Shown here one piece after another: positions 32,958 to 44,371 of a stretch of DNA of 64,000 bases. The position numbers and the translations under genes were made by a program. The DNA is taken from NCBI GenBank assembly GCA_021292165.1, contig CM037880.1, forward strand, positions 207,230,255-207,294,254, given 5' to 3'. Each line of letters begins with the position of its first letter. Positions within the stretch are counted from its first letter, which is position 1. The notes below the pieces were generated by a model. That model did no database searches. It saw only the letters and a program-made list of their open reading frames with translations, and was not told where the DNA came from. The DNA comes from Shinisaurus crocodilurus (Eukaryota > Chordata > Lepidosauria > Squamata > Shinisauridae).

Positions 32958-34105
32958 GGTTGTGTACCTGGTAGATTCTTGCTGATTTGTTGTTGAGTTT
33001 TCTTTTAGTTTTGTTACTATTAGGTTGGACCCAGGATCTGTCTTCTGTGAGAGGAAGTGCTGCAGTCATAGAAGATCCCCACCCACCACCAGATGTTGGG
33101 GGATCCCCCTCCCCTCACACCACAGCTCACCCCATTCAGCTGGGACTCCTGAATCTCCATGTACTATCTTCGGAGGATTGGAAGGGCTGCAGTGATAAGG
33201 AGGAGGTGGGGAAGTCCACTTCTGCCAGTGCTGTTGATCCAGTGGAAATGTGAATCCAACCCTTGGTTGTGATCTCCAGGGTGGCCAGAGGCAACTCTAC
33301 ATCACAACGTTCAATGTTAGGTTGACCTTTTCCCCGAAGAAAAGAATTCAGTGACCAGCCAGATGGGTGATTAACAAATGTAATAAAATAAATAAACGTT
33401 TTATTTTGTAACAGGCAAACTGAAAAAGTGGTTATGCACACTGTGCTATTCATGCATTAGTCTGTCTAGGGCTCTGAATTATATAACTTCCTCTTAGGAA
33501 CTGTGCTATGCATGCCTGCACTTGTTGCCACTCTGTGGCTTCTTCCTTTCTCAGAGTCAGCCAGGATACTGTAACATTTGACCTTCTGCCTTCTGCTTTT
33601 AACAGGCACCCAGCTAGCTACAGATTTGGTCCTCTTCTTCCAGTCTGCAAACCTTGGGCTTTCCCTCTCTGCTTCCCACTCAGGGCCAAACTAGACATTA
33701 CACTAAATCATAGCTAGGAACGTGTAATTTTAAAATTTAATACTAAGCACACAGGGTGGGATGTTCTACTGGGACTATGGCATGCAGGGCTTAATTATTC
33801 CCTCCTCAGCCATGATCCCAACAAAAATCGCTTCCTGCACTGCAATTAGTCTTGGACAAAAGGCTCATACTGGTGTCAATAGGAGATGTTTCCCTTCCTG
33901 AGACTAATTGCAGCAGGGGGATTTTCATCAGGATCACAGCTGGAGAGAATGAATGTTAAACCACCCCTTCCTGAATGATGCTTTCCTTGATAAAATTGCC
34001 ATCCATGCCTATTTATTTATTTATTTATTTGAAGAAACAGATGTAGTTACTAGCTACACATTTAGTGGAACATCTAGTTTGACCCTCAGACTTCCCTCAC
34101 GGCAT
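32958..34105. other. Unassigned non-coding stretch
   Basis: Includes a short TTTA run at 34010-34030. No recognised element and no exon. Confidence 0.4.
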
Positions 34106-34171
34106 CTCCTCCTCCTCCTCCTCCTCCTCCTCCTCCTCCTCCTCCTCCTCCTCCTCTCCTCCTCTCCTCCT
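34106..34171. repeat. (TCC)n microsatellite
   Basis: About twenty TCC/CTC units with two single-base breaks near the right end. The polyleucine frame across it is an artefact. Confidence 0.95.
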
Positions 34172-34218
34172 GCTGCCCTGCCTTGGGCTTGCTTCCTTAT
34201 AGCTAGCAACCACTGTCC

Positions 34219-34370
34219 AGGGATGGGTGAGAATTTTTTGTTTCAGTTCATTTTTGATAAGAATTTAACAAAATTTGCAAATTCCTTCATATTTCGGATG
34301 GGAAGGACTTGAGATTGAAGAAATGTGAATGCAGGAGAACGTGAAACGGACAGATTTGTCCATCCTGATC
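34219..34370. mobile_element. Partial non-autonomous repeat, related to the 475-bp family
   Basis: Starts CAGGGATGGGTGAGAATT and contains tttgataagaatttaacaaaatttgcaaattcc, then a gacagatttgtccatcctg end. These are the outer modules of the repeats at 25671 and 37515. Confidence 0.5.
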
Positions 34371-34734
34371 CACACCTTGCCAGGCTTAACCCCTTCCTAG
34401 CCCTGCCTACCACATTGCATAAGCCTATTAAGTCTTTCTTCTTGCCAACACTTCCTTTTCTTTCAGCTCTCTCGGTTGCCCTTGCAGCTCCTGTGGCTCC
34501 AGTAACCTGTCCTGTCGCTAACAGCTGTACTCTGTTTTGTCAACCATTATGCCATTTTTTCCCTAATGCAGAAAACTCTTTCTAATAAAAACAGTGTTCT
34601 AAACAATATTATCCCAATTGTAACATGGCCATGATTGTAATGATGGCAAGATGGCTGGCTCTTCCATTGGGCAAAGCGATGTGGCTGATTTGGAGAGTCA
34701 CGGAAGGGCAGCAAATTGTTTGTTGGTAAATGTA

Positions 34735-35190
34735 TTATTCTGGGTGAAGTATAAAGTGTTGGTTATTACCTTTAAGGCCCTACATGGTTTGGGTCTGGGT
34801 TACCTGAAGGATCGCCTTCTCCCGTACAATCCGCCCCGTGCACTTAGATCCTCTGGGAGGAATCTACTCCAGTCAGCCAAGACTAGGCTGGCGAGTACTA
34901 CCCAGAGGACCTTCTCTTCTGCTGCTGCCAGACTGTGGAATGGCCTGTCGGAGGGGACTCGTCAACTAGATAGTCTCTTGGCTTTTAAGAAGGCCATAAA
35001 GACTGACCTCTTCCGACAGGCCTACCCAGAGGAATTTTAAGAGTTCTTAGGATACTTTTAAAGGTTTTTAAGAATATTTTAATAATATTTACTATATTTT
35101 TAACTAGTTATATATTTTATATTTATGGTTGTTCCCTGCCTCGATCTGAGTGGAGAGGCGGGTAAGAAATAAATTATTGTTGTTGTTGTT
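34735..35190 (+). mobile_element. L2-type LINE 3' end
   Basis: A frame within 34651-35040 encodes the C-terminal tail typical of L2 reverse transcriptases: TFKALHGLGLGYLKDRLLPY, then RTFSSAAARLWNGLS and FKKAIKTDLFRQA. The 3' untranslated end follows (gaggcgggtaagaaataaatt, then TTG repeats). This tail is intact for about 90 codons, so the copy is not very old. Everything upstream is truncated. Confidence 0.82.
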
Positions 35191-35211
35191 GTATTTTTAC
35201 TGCCACGGAGG

Positions 35212-35357
35212 GCAGGGAGTTTATGGGATTTACTGCTGCTGGCAGGTGGCCAAATAACTTGACCAGACCTGGGTACTATGCACCTTGATTTGGGGAGGTG
35301 GAGAACCATTTGTTGCTCTGCCTTAGGCAGCAACATGTCTTGGGCCAGCCCCGGATA
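35212..35357. mobile_element. Non-autonomous repeat, family C
   Basis: Shares ordered blocks with 12680-12835; its right end (ttaggcagcaacatgtcttgggccag) matches the inner element at 43500-43772. Confidence 0.55.
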
Positions 35358-36060
35358 GCAATTAAGAGAGTTGCAATATATTTCCCCGATACTATCAAGT
35401 TTCACTTGTGCAAATCCCATCTTCTTGTCCAAGCTGTGAGGCCTCAGAGGGGAAGAATCAATTTCCATTCTCTCCACAGTGTTATAATACCAGATAACTG
35501 AGAAGGGCAAAATTGTCTTTGTGTTCTTAATGCAAGTTGCAGTCTTTGACTGTTTATTGAGAGTTTGCATATTCGTCTCTGAAACATGGAATTCCAAGAC
35601 ATCTGGGATTCCATTCCATTTCCATATTAACTTTGACTTTTGCCTGAGCCATTTCTCTTTGCTTGAGATTATTCTGAATGAATTTTCTCTTACTTCCCCC
35701 CATCCATGGCATAATTGTTATTTATAGTCAAGCTCTTGACTTGAGAGATAAAACAGCAATAATTACAGCAAGGAAAACATCCTCTCCATTGAGTAGAGAT
35801 CCGCACTGCTATCACAGAGCATAAGACAAGTAGACTGGAAGTGGAAGGCATATTAAGTTAGGCACTTGATTAAGATTCCAGACCTGTCTCAGCAGAATTG
35901 GTGGCTGTCCTGCTTCCTGTTTCCTCCCAGTTCAGAACTCCAATACAACCTAATAGCTTTCCCCAAAAGTAAAATAGTGAAAGAGCAACATGCTATACTG
36001 CACAGGCTTGATTGCTGTGTAGGAATGGATGGATTCATCAGTTTCAGTTTCTCATTTTTC
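35358..36060. other. Unassigned non-coding stretch
   Basis: AT-rich text with no recognised repeat; short frames only. Confidence 0.4.
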
Positions 36061-36062
36061 TA

Positions 36063-36320
36063 ATCCTAACTTTAGCATGCTGCGGACTTTAAGAATTTTT
36101 CTCATCTTAAATTCAGTTCATCCTGAGCCTTAAGGTTTTTTTAAAAAAATTCATCTGAAAATGTATAACCTTTTTTGTGCACATTTCTCCTAATACATGC
36201 ATTTTTGTACACAATTTTGCCTAATATGCACGCTCTTGTGAGCATTTTTAAAATGTGATACATGTTCAACTTATTTTCATGGATATGCGAACTGAATGGA
36301 TTTCTCCCCCATCTCTAGTC
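36063..36320. mobile_element. TGCATTTTTG-motif repeat
   Basis: Contains tacatgcatttttgtacacaattttgcc and similar units, ending near a ggatttctcccccatctctag tip. Same vocabulary as 10590-10960. Confidence 0.5.
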
Positions 36321-36344
36321 CTGTGGAAGCATGCAGCTTAGCTT

Positions 36345-37270
36345 AGGGATGTGTGTGGAGCTCGATTGGGGGGTGGAAGTCCAGTGAACTTGCTGGGCTT
36401 GACCCCCTGAGCTTCGCTTGGCCTACCTGCTTCTCCGGCTCAACTCACGTTCTCATGAGTTGAGCCAGGGAAGCAACTGCCAGGTTCCCAGTACTACATT
36501 TTTTACGTAGAAAATTATGTAAGAGATGCTAAAAATGGCCACGATATGCGCAAGTTACACAAATCACATATCTTATGCCATTTTCTATGTAAACAATGTA
36601 GCGCTGGGAACCCAGAAGTCCAGCGAGCACCTTGGCTGGCACTCGCTTTTGGCCCAACTCGGCAGGTGTGGAGGCAGCGCTCGCTGAGCACACTGCAAGT
36701 TGGGTGGTGGGCAGATCCATGGTATTTACATAAAAGACGCATCACCAGGGACCCGGAAATGATGCGCCAGGCACCTGGAAGTCTGCCGAGTGCCTCAGCT
36801 GGTGCCCTTGGCGAGACACCCAGCGGATCGCACGGCGGGGGTGCTCACTGAGCGCCCGGAGTCGGGGGATGGGCAGTTCACCCACCCCTACGATGACTCG
36901 CAGCACACGAGCCGAGCACGCTGAGGCGAGCGCGTGTGCCAGCTGAGGCACTCGCCAGATTTCCGGGTCTCCAACTCTACACTGTTTACATAGAAAATAG
37001 CATAAAATATGTTAAAAATGGCCTAATTTGCACAAATTAGGCCAAGATTTGTGCAAATTACACAAATTGCGGCCGTTTTTAATATATCTTACACCATTTT
37101 CTACATAAACAATGCAGCGCCAGAAACTGGAAGTTACTTCCCTGGCTCGGTTCACGAGACCGCGAGTCAAGTCAGGGAATAGGTTGGGCGAGCAGAGCTG
37201 GGGGGGGGTGTCGATCACGGCAAGTTTGCCGGACTTCCGCCCCCCAATCGAGCTCCGCACACATCCCTAA
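36345..37270. mobile_element. 926-bp terminal-inverted-repeat element
   Basis: Left end agggatgtgtgtggagctcgattggggggtggaagtcc and right end ggacttccgccccccaatcgagctccgcacacatccct are reverse complements over about 37 bases with few differences. The interior is itself palindromic: blocks such as ttttctatgtaaacaatgtagcgc are answered by opposite-strand versions (actgtttacatagaaaatagcat, then ctacataaacaatgcagcgc), interspersed with gcacaaatt arrays and GC-rich gagcactcg text. No transposase frame. The target duplication is ambiguous because the ends read TTA...TAA. Confidence 0.75.
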
Positions 37271-37271
37271 A

Positions 37272-37335
37272 ATTGGATAGGTCCAGCATGCCGGTCAAAC
37301 AATCCTTTTTGACCGGCATGCTGGACCTATCCAAT
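37272..37335. repeat. Perfect 28-bp hairpin
   Basis: Arms 37272-37299 and 37308-37335 are exact reverse complements (ATTGGATAGGTCCAGCATGC and onwards) around an 8-base loop. It starts one base past the end of the 926-bp element. Confidence 0.93.
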
Positions 37336-37514
37336 GATGCTCATCCTCAAAGTCCCTTTGGAGAGACTTAAATCTGGACTTTCCACTGCTAGCCCCAACT
37401 ATTTATCCATTGCACCACACTGATCTACAATTTGGAAATCACTCTTCATCCAGGTCTTCTGCTTTCCGTTTGCAGTGCTTAATGGTGGTTTCTTGAACCC
37501 CAGATGCAGTACCA

Positions 37515-37990
37515 TATACAGGGATGGACGAATCTTACAGTTTTGCTTTCTCCTGCATTCTATTTTTTTTTTCAATCTCAAGTTTTTTCACTCCTAAATA
37601 TGAAGTTTATGAATTTTGGTAAATTCTTACAAAAAACAAGCAAACTGAAATGTAATTCTCACCCATCTGCAATCCCGCTTCATCCAAAAGGTACAGCTAT
37701 TCCCAGCATGGCGAGGACCACATGATATACCAGCCTGTCACATAGGTGTTAAAGATGAGGAAAGTGTCATGAAAAGAAAGGGGGTGGCAACTCTAATTAA
37801 GCACTAATATAATTGAATACAAGAGATTCAAACCCAGAGCAAAGCACTCAAAACCCTGGGCCTGGATGACTGAATATGTCAGTTTTGGTTTCTTCCAGGT
37901 TCTTTTTGTCCCGAATATGGAGTACTTTGCAAATTTTGGTAAACTCTTATCAAGACTGAATCGAAACAAAATTCTCACCCATCCCTAGTA
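37515..37990. mobile_element. ~475-bp dispersed repeat, copy 2
   Basis: Parallels 25671-26145 block by block; starts cagggatggacgaatctta and ends attctcacccatccctagt. Internal modules include aggtacagctattcccagca and gattcaaacccagagc. Confidence 0.65.
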
Positions 37991-38945
37991 AGAAAAGGCT
38001 TCTGGACTCGATGCATTCTTACAACTTGTAGTTTTGTAGTGACTCTTGCAATGTTTCAGTGGAATGACGCCAAAATAAGCCAGCATGATATGGTGAAAGC
38101 CTATGTCACTGTTGTCATCTCTTCCTAATATACCTCCTGCAGTGAATATAAATGAGAGGAATAAGCTTAACTGGAAAGAATATGACTTAGTCCAATCTTA
38201 AATGTGAACATGATGATTTATTTTTTGCCTTCATCCATCATGTTCAGATTGGCACTGGCTGTTTACCTGCTGCCATCCCAGACAGAAGCGCTTCATTAAG
38301 CTGGAGTTCACTTTGTAAATATACCTCCATCACTCGTAAGCATGATCAGAACACTGTTGCTAGGAAATAGTTTTTGAGAGCAGGAGTAATGGCTGTAAAA
38401 TTTTCACAGGCACCTTCAGGCAGATCTAAATGTTATGGCTGTCACCAGCCTCATTTCTCCTCTTCTTCTGTCCCCCAGTAACATTTATTAATACAGAACT
38501 AGAGATGTGATGGCCTGGAAAGAAAAAAAAACCTGGAAAATGGCAGCTGGGATGGGGGTGTGGGTGAGGAACTAGACTTTTTTTTTTTTAAGCTTTTTTC
38601 CTGGGGAGTTTCCAGGTTATTTTAATTATTATTTGGAAAAGTAGTGGTGGTGGTGGGAAACAATTTTCCCCCTGATTTTTTCTGGGTTCCCCCCCATCCC
38701 CCCACTCTGTTTTTTTTTCAAGCCTTTACATATCTATACAGAACATGTAACATGATATCACTGGACTGCAAGTTTCCCTCTGCAAATGGCAGGCAAGAAT
38801 GGCAGGCCAACCAGCAACGTGATGACATCACGCAGTACACCATATGTGTGTGCAACCCATACATCCCAGGTTGGACCATGGAGAGACATTGTCCTTGACC
38901 GCCTTCTGCCTCTTATAGGCAGCTCTCTAAACTCTATTTCTTCTC
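37991..38945. other. Unassigned non-coding stretch
   Basis: Text at 38500-38720 carries long T- and A-runs and short complementary phrases and may be an old repeat. No exon is supported. Confidence 0.35.
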
Positions 38946-38949
38946 TTTT

Positions 38950-39420
38950 TTTTGGTAAAAAAAAATATTTGAATTTTAAAATCTAAAAAAAAACCCAGAA
39001 CAAAAACCAAACAAACATACACTACAAAGACAAAACAACAACCTTAAACTAAAAAGGACCTCCAATTTTCCACAACCAAGTATAAGTAACATCAAATATT
39101 CTATATTATAATTATAAAGAAATTACTTTCTTTTTTCTCTTAAGCAAAAAAAATAGAATAAAATCCCCCCTCTCTTATTTATCAACCTCACAAATACACA
39201 AAGCCTCAAAACCTTACAACACTTTACTCCTAAACATAGATAAAAATCCTTCTACTTAACCAATATTTAATATTTCTACTTATATTTAATGAAAATCTCT
39301 ATTTCTTTCCCTCTATTTATAAAAACAAACAGCCTAGCTTTTATTTTATTTTTTAAAAAATAGTTTCACATTTCCACATTACTTCACTTCACATCCCAAA
39401 CTTTAGCCCACATTTTAGGG
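38950..39420 (-). mobile_element. Strongly G-poor block, possible antisense LINE 3' region
   Basis: For about 470 bases the plus strand has very few G residues; the minus strand is correspondingly C-poor. Such skew suggests a transcribed element read from the minus strand, perhaps a LINE 3' untranslated region, but I see no reverse-transcriptase motif to prove it. Confidence 0.35.
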
Positions 39421-39727
39421 AAAGAAATAAACTCTGACTATTTCTTGTTCCACTCCCCACCTTCATAATCATGAGTAGATCCCTACATTCCTTTTCCTAC
39501 ACCTTTGCTCACAAGGAGGCCTTTATTCTTGATCAGACAATAGTTGCTGTTCCTAGCTGGGGGAGTGTCTCAGGCCACAGTCCTCATAATCTTATTGATC
39601 CTTCTCCTATGTCAGCTGTCGATGATGGAAATTGTAATATTGCCTGCTTAAATCAATGAGGTAATGTAACCACTAGTTACAGTGGGAGGAAAGGGTTAAT
39701 TGAACAATCTCCAGGGTGCATGTTTTG

Positions 39728-39873
39728 CAGTGCTTTTTTTCTGGAGAAAAGGGTACCGGAACTCTTGGATTACATTTCCTCGGGAGTAGATGGCGATTAA
39801 ATTGTAATGCAATTAATAGAAGAAAAGGTGCTGGAACTCAGTTCCGGTGAGTTCCACCAGAAAAAAAGCCCTG
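39728..39873. mobile_element. 146-bp hAT-like MITE
   Basis: Exact 8-bp direct repeats ATGTTTTG flank it (39720-39727 and 39874-39881). Tips cagtgctttttttctgg and ccagaaaaaaagccctg are complementary apart from one or two bases, and ggaactc blocks are mirrored inside. Non-coding. Confidence 0.9.
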
Positions 39874-39917
39874 ATGTTTTGTAACCCCTCCTCCCTGCTT
39901 CCAGCCTCTCTGTGGCC

Positions 39918-39919
39918 TG

Positions 39920-39945
<26 letters not shown>
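39918..39945. repeat. (TC)n microsatellite
   Basis: About thirteen TC units. Confidence 0.95.
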
Positions 39946-39950
<5 letters not shown>

Positions 39951-40541
39951 GATGGACACACGGTCTGAGCTGGCTTCCAGCCAGTGACCTCCAGTGAAGC
40001 AGACTCTTAACACCAAAGACTCTAATCTACCTATATGCATCCTGCACATATGAATAAACGGACTGTAAGTAAAACTAATACATGTCTTTTTTAGTTTTAA
40101 ACCTTGTTTGGACAATCTGTTTCTTTTAAAGAGCCTTTTAGCAGGGGTTAGCAACCCACGTGGTGATAACCAGCTTCAATAACCAGGCTGTGCATAAGGG
40201 GGGAAACTCTGCTCATCCTAACCAGTATAGGACCGACTCCTTCCCATATCCTCCAACAGTCAAGTCCACCGCCTCCATGGCTGGGCTGCTATTTGCTCTA
40301 CCATTCTCCTATTGCCTCCCTCCACCCAACCTTCTTCACTTTTCCCCCTCAGCATGGACCCAGTTCCAGTGTGCGCATTGCCTTGGTGCAGTGAGGTGAT
40401 CACCATTGTCTTTGATCAGCATGTTCACACTTCCCTCCATGCTTCTACAGTTGAAATTGTTGCATGAAGCTTGTGCATTGCTGCTGGATATATTTGGAGC
40501 TCCACCACAATCCAATGTATGCACCTAGTTGCAAGCAAGAG

Positions 40542-40620
40542 TATGTAGTAGTAGCAGCAGTCACTACAGGCAGGTAGTGATATATGTAGTAGTAGCAATC
40601 ACTACAGGCAGGTAGTGATT
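40542..40620. repeat. ~40-bp tandem duplication
   Basis: The unit tatgtagtagtagca...cactacaggcaggtagtgat occurs twice in tandem, differing by a few bases and a 2-3-base gap. Confidence 0.88.
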
Positions 40621-40818
40621 TGAATGAACCTTTCTTGACCTGACCTGTATTACACTCCATTAATCCGAAGCCCACATCTTCTGCAAGCCTGTTCTGATCT
40701 GAACTATCCTAGCCAACTGCTCAATATATTTCTTGCTCCCAATCTCTGAGATCCCTAACTATGCTGCCCCTTTATCAATGCTCTCTCCCATCACCACTGT
40801 CCTGGCAATTTTATTACT

Positions 40819-41122
40819 GTGCCGGTTCACGTGACACAAAGGTAGTTAATAAGCCACAGTGGCTTGTTAACCACCCTGCTCGTGATGGTTGCATGCGTGC
40901 TGGCCAAATTTACATAATTACCCCATGCTGGCGCGACTTGTTGTAACATCCAAACCCCGGTGAGGGTGGGTGGGTGGGGTGGTTCCTTGCTGGGTTCGGA
41001 TGTCGTGCAAGCCGCATTGGCAAGGGGGTAGTTATGTAAATGCAGCCAGAGTGCAACTGGCATGCACAGGGTGGGTAAGCCACTGTGGCTTATTAACCAC
41101 CCTTGTGTCATGTGAACCAGGT
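40819..41122. mobile_element. ~304-bp terminal-inverted-repeat MITE
   Basis: The left end gccggttcacgtgacacaaaggtagttaataagccacagtgg is mirrored by the right end ccactgtggcttattaaccacccttgtgtcatgtgaacc. The centre also has mirrored gtaaatttacataattacccc / ggggtagttatgtaaat-type text. Tip sequences resemble those of the elements at 15691 and 51105. Confidence 0.8.
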
Positions 41123-41297
41123 CAATATGTGACTCTATAAGTGGTTTTCTATTCACTATAGCAGTGGGCCTCTTCTAGTATGTTGTGAACAGCCTCCGCG
41201 TTGTGGGAGGAGGGATTTCACAGCAATATTAGGACTTTCTAGCAACCTACATCAGCAACCTACATCTGCAACAGATTCTACATCAGCAGAATCCTGA

Positions 41298-41356
41298 ATA
41301 TCTATATCTATCTATATCTATATATCTATATATGCATACACACACACACACACACA
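41298..41356. repeat. TATC/TA and (CA)n compound microsatellite
   Basis: Repeated tatctatatc text passing into about nine CA units. Confidence 0.9.
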
Positions 41357-41444
41357 CCACATAGACATATAAATAGAAACCTGCAGACTTGATCTATAGT
41401 AATAACAACCTGTTTAAATATTTCAAACAACATAGCAGGGTGTG

Positions 41445-41715
41445 TTGATTTATTTATTTCATTAATATCCTGCCTTTCTGACAAAAATGGTGCTCAAGGC
41501 AGCTAAGAATAATAAAATACAGATAAAAAACAAAATCTTAATTAAAACATAATATAAAAACAGATCCATTGAAACACAATTAAAAACACAACAACTAAAA
41601 AAAAAAATGGACAGCACCCAACCGATTAAAACCCTCTTCAGCAACAGACCAGCTTGCATGCCAAAGGCCTGAGTGAACAAAAATGCCTTTGCCTGGCAGA
41701 GTTCACCTCACCTGT
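41445..41715 (-). mobile_element. L2-like LINE 3' end, antisense
   Basis: On the minus strand the 3' end reads ggtgctcaaggcagct in complement (gctgccttgagcaccatttt) and ends in an ATAAATAAAT tail. Upstream A-rich text and a gccaaaggc block parallel 46876-47235. Confidence 0.65.
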
Positions 41716-42680
41716 CCTGCACAAGAAGCAACTGGGGCAGTAATCATATATGCCATTCTGTGCAACGTTGGAAGCTTCAATTAAAAACAAATTGATATTA
41801 ACCTACTTTTAGAAGCAGGGGATTAGACCGCAAAGTGGCGTGGTCAAGAATGGGAAGTTCCTAGTCCTAGCCAAATCCACCTGTGGTACTATCTATGCTC
41901 CACTAAGCTGCTAACCTCGAAGAAAGGTGGCTGGGTTTAAGAAGAAGCAGCTATGGCCATGAGATGTTCAAACTGTCTCTTTGCACTAGTTGTAAACAAC
42001 TGGAAGCCTTTGGGTCAAATGCACCCCACAGGGGGAAACTAGTTGAGCTCCTCAGTTGCCATTCTAAAGGTCAAAGTGGGGTCTGATGGGACTAACATCT
42101 TTAGCAACAAGACTTGCAGATAGATCACTTCGTGGGATGGGAGTGAGGAACCAGATCTCTCATCTCTGACTCCATCCTCCATGTGGCTGTTGGGAAAGCA
42201 GGTTGCTGACAGGGAAGAATTAATCTATTCCTTAGCTTTTAAATATTTTGCTTGGATGGGCTGTAGCCATCGCATTTCCTTGCTCTTCTTTACAAGTAAC
42301 TGATATTCTGAACCAGGGAGATTGAAGAAGGCTGTCAAGTCAACTGTCAGAATATTAAAAAGGTCATAGGAACACAATTTATAACTATCATTCGCAGGTT
42401 ATATGGGGCATTAAAATTGGACTCTGTATTCTTATGAGAGTGGCTGTACCAAATAGGAGAGAAATTGAGGGGCTAAAATCCAGCCTTTTGATAATAAAAG
42501 AAGTATAAAGGCAAGGGAGGATGAAAGTTTACAAACAACCCACTAGATAGTGAAGCCTGGGGTAGAAATCATGCAGTATTGAGATCTCTTGATAATGCTG
42601 CTAGTGGCTATCCTGAAAGCATATTTTGAGACAAATGTTAGGGTTGAGGGTGGGGAGTGGTCAGGTCCCTTGTCAACCTA
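41716..42680. other. Low-repeat non-coding stretch
   Basis: No recognised repeat or exon. No frame over 60 codons lies within this interval on either strand. Confidence 0.4.
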
Positions 42681-42746
42681 AATCAGTGAATATTTGTGGC
42701 TATATGGATCCCTGTTCCAAACCAGTGAATATTTGTGGCTATATGG
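42681..42746. repeat. ~38-bp tandem duplication
   Basis: Text cagtgaatatttgtggctatatgg appears at about 42684 and again at 42722, spaced 38 bases. Confidence 0.88.
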
Positions 42747-43076
42747 CTTTCCCATTCCCTTCAATGGAGCTTTGGGGTCTCTCCCTGAAGGGGAGGCAAT
42801 GACCTCCAAGCTCAAATATAACGGGGAAATAAGAGGCTGATACAGAGCATGCACCCACACTTGACTTGTGGCACTCAGAAAACTTTCAGGTATCACTTTT
42901 GTCAATCATCTGGCTTGGAGGAATGTATGTGCCTGAGATGGGGCCAGCTGCATTCTTGAGACAGCCATGCTAAGCAAGGCAGGTTGGAGTCAGGGTTCTC
43001 TTCCATGCTTCCTGTCTTCTTTTAGAACACCCTTTTCCCAAGCTGCAACTGCAGCTGCTTCTCCTCTCTGCTCCCC

Positions 43077-43143
43077 TACTGAGACACGGAAGAGAGCTTT
43101 GGCTATTGGGCGGTATAGAAATAAAATTAATAATGATGATGAT
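43077..43143 (+). mobile_element. L2-like LINE tail
   Basis: The phrase ggctattgggcggtatagaaataaaatt is the usual 3' end of reptile L2 elements. It is followed at once by a Sauria SINE, which seems to have inserted at the tail. Confidence 0.65.
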
Positions 43144-43388
43144 GAGAGCCAGTGTGGCGTAGTGGTGAGAGTGTTGGACTGGGACTCAGGAGATCCGGGT
43201 TCTAGTCCCCGCTTGGCCATGAAACTCACTGGGTGACTTTGGGCCAGTCACGGACTCTCAGCCTAATCTACCTCACAGGGTTGTTGTGAGGATAAAATGG
43301 AGAGGAGGAGGATTGTGTAAGCCACTTTGGGTTCCTTGCAGGAAAAAAGGCGGGGTATAAATATAATAAATAAATAAATAAAAATAAG
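43144..43388 (+). mobile_element. Sauria-type SINE
   Basis: Full head-to-tail copy: box A region TGTGGCGTAGTGG, box B region gggttctagtccc (one base off consensus), body, then ggcggggtataaatataat and AAATA repeats. Confidence 0.93.
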
Positions 43389-43434
43389 ATGATGATGATG
43401 ATGATGATGGAAGGAGGGCACTTTAATTCTAGAG

Positions 43435-43855
43435 CAGGGAGGAGGACAATACGGCCCTCCAGATGTTGTTGGACTGCAACCATCATCAGCCCTAGCCAGC
43501 AGGATTGGCCCTACCATTAGGTAGAGTGAGGTGATCACTGCATGCAGCAGGTCCTGGGAAGTGGCAGCAAGGCATTGGAGGAGAGAGCTGTGGATCATCC
43601 AGCCTGTCATGTGCCCCCTAAGCTAGCCTGATGCCGTCAGATGTGGTGGTGTCCCATTGCCAATGGTGAATTAAGATTCAACTGTCAGTCCTGTCGGCAT
43701 TTGTACGTGGAATGAGATGGGGCGCCATCTTGTCCTTCACCTTAGGCAACAAAATGTCTTGGGCCAGTCCTGCAAGCCAGCATAGCCAATGGTGAGGGAT
43801 GATGACAAAAGTTGCAGTCCAACACCATCTGGAGGGCCACACCTTCCCCGTCCTT
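43435..43855. mobile_element. hAT-like MITE split by a second insertion
   Basis: The two halves (43435-43499 and 43773-43855) carry mirrored ggccctccagatg...ttggactgcaac arms. Flanking 8-mers ttctagag (43427-43434) and ctctagag (43856-43863) match at 7 of 8. Excluding the insert and one copy of its duplication the element is about 140 bp, the usual size of its relatives at 6978-7103 and 63290-63424. Confidence 0.85.
43500..43772. mobile_element. Inner hAT-like element nested in the MITE
   Basis: Tips CAGGATTGGCCC and GGGCCAGTCCTG are complementary with one difference. Flanking 8-mers ctagccag (43492-43499) and caagccag (43773-43780) match at 7 of 8. It is therefore younger than its host element. 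Confidence 0.85.
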
Positions 43856-43863
43856 GCTCTAGA

Positions 43864-43882
43864 GCAGTGTTCTCCAACCTTG
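43864..43882 (+). mobile_element. Short tip of a MITE of the 3667 family
   Basis: cagtgttctccaaccttgg matches the tip of the hairpin MITE at 3667-3803, then homology stops abruptly. It directly abuts the target duplication of the preceding element. Confidence 0.6.
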
Positions 43883-44371
43883 GACATGCATGTTTCATTC
43901 AAGAGTAAATTAGATAATTTCACAGACCTTCATTACACCTTCAGTAGGAATGTGCAAAATCCTATAAGCAAAATTCTCTTGGCATTCCCATTTCCCAACC
44001 TACCATAGTAGAGCTGGGTTGTTTTTAGAATTAATGATGAGATAATGTATAAAGCACTTTGTCACTTAAAAAAGAAGAAAAGAATTATATTGTTGTTGTT
44101 GTTACAATCTACAGAGTGTATGACAACAGGTCCCTGCATTCCGTAAACCAAGACACGGGAGGACAACAGAGAAAGAAGCAGGAAATGGAAGCAGGGGTAG
44201 GCAGGGAAATAATTTATGCTTATTTCAGCTGCATATGGGCACTAAGGGTTATGCCAAAGACTTCCCAGAACAGGTGGTGTTTGAGAACATATTTCAAGAA
44301 GGACCTGACTCATTTCCACACTCACTTTGCTCTGCACACCATTCTTTGAGGTGAATTGTAAAGGTCTTCTG

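Noticed and set aside
33953..34312. 119-codon frame with a leucine-rich stretch as a membrane protein
   Set aside because: The leucine run is the (TCC)n microsatellite and part of the rest is a MITE-like repeat.
44209..44349. Host exon suggested by a cysteine/aromatic-rich short frame
   Set aside because: No splice signals or family match could be supported; likely an old LINE remnant.
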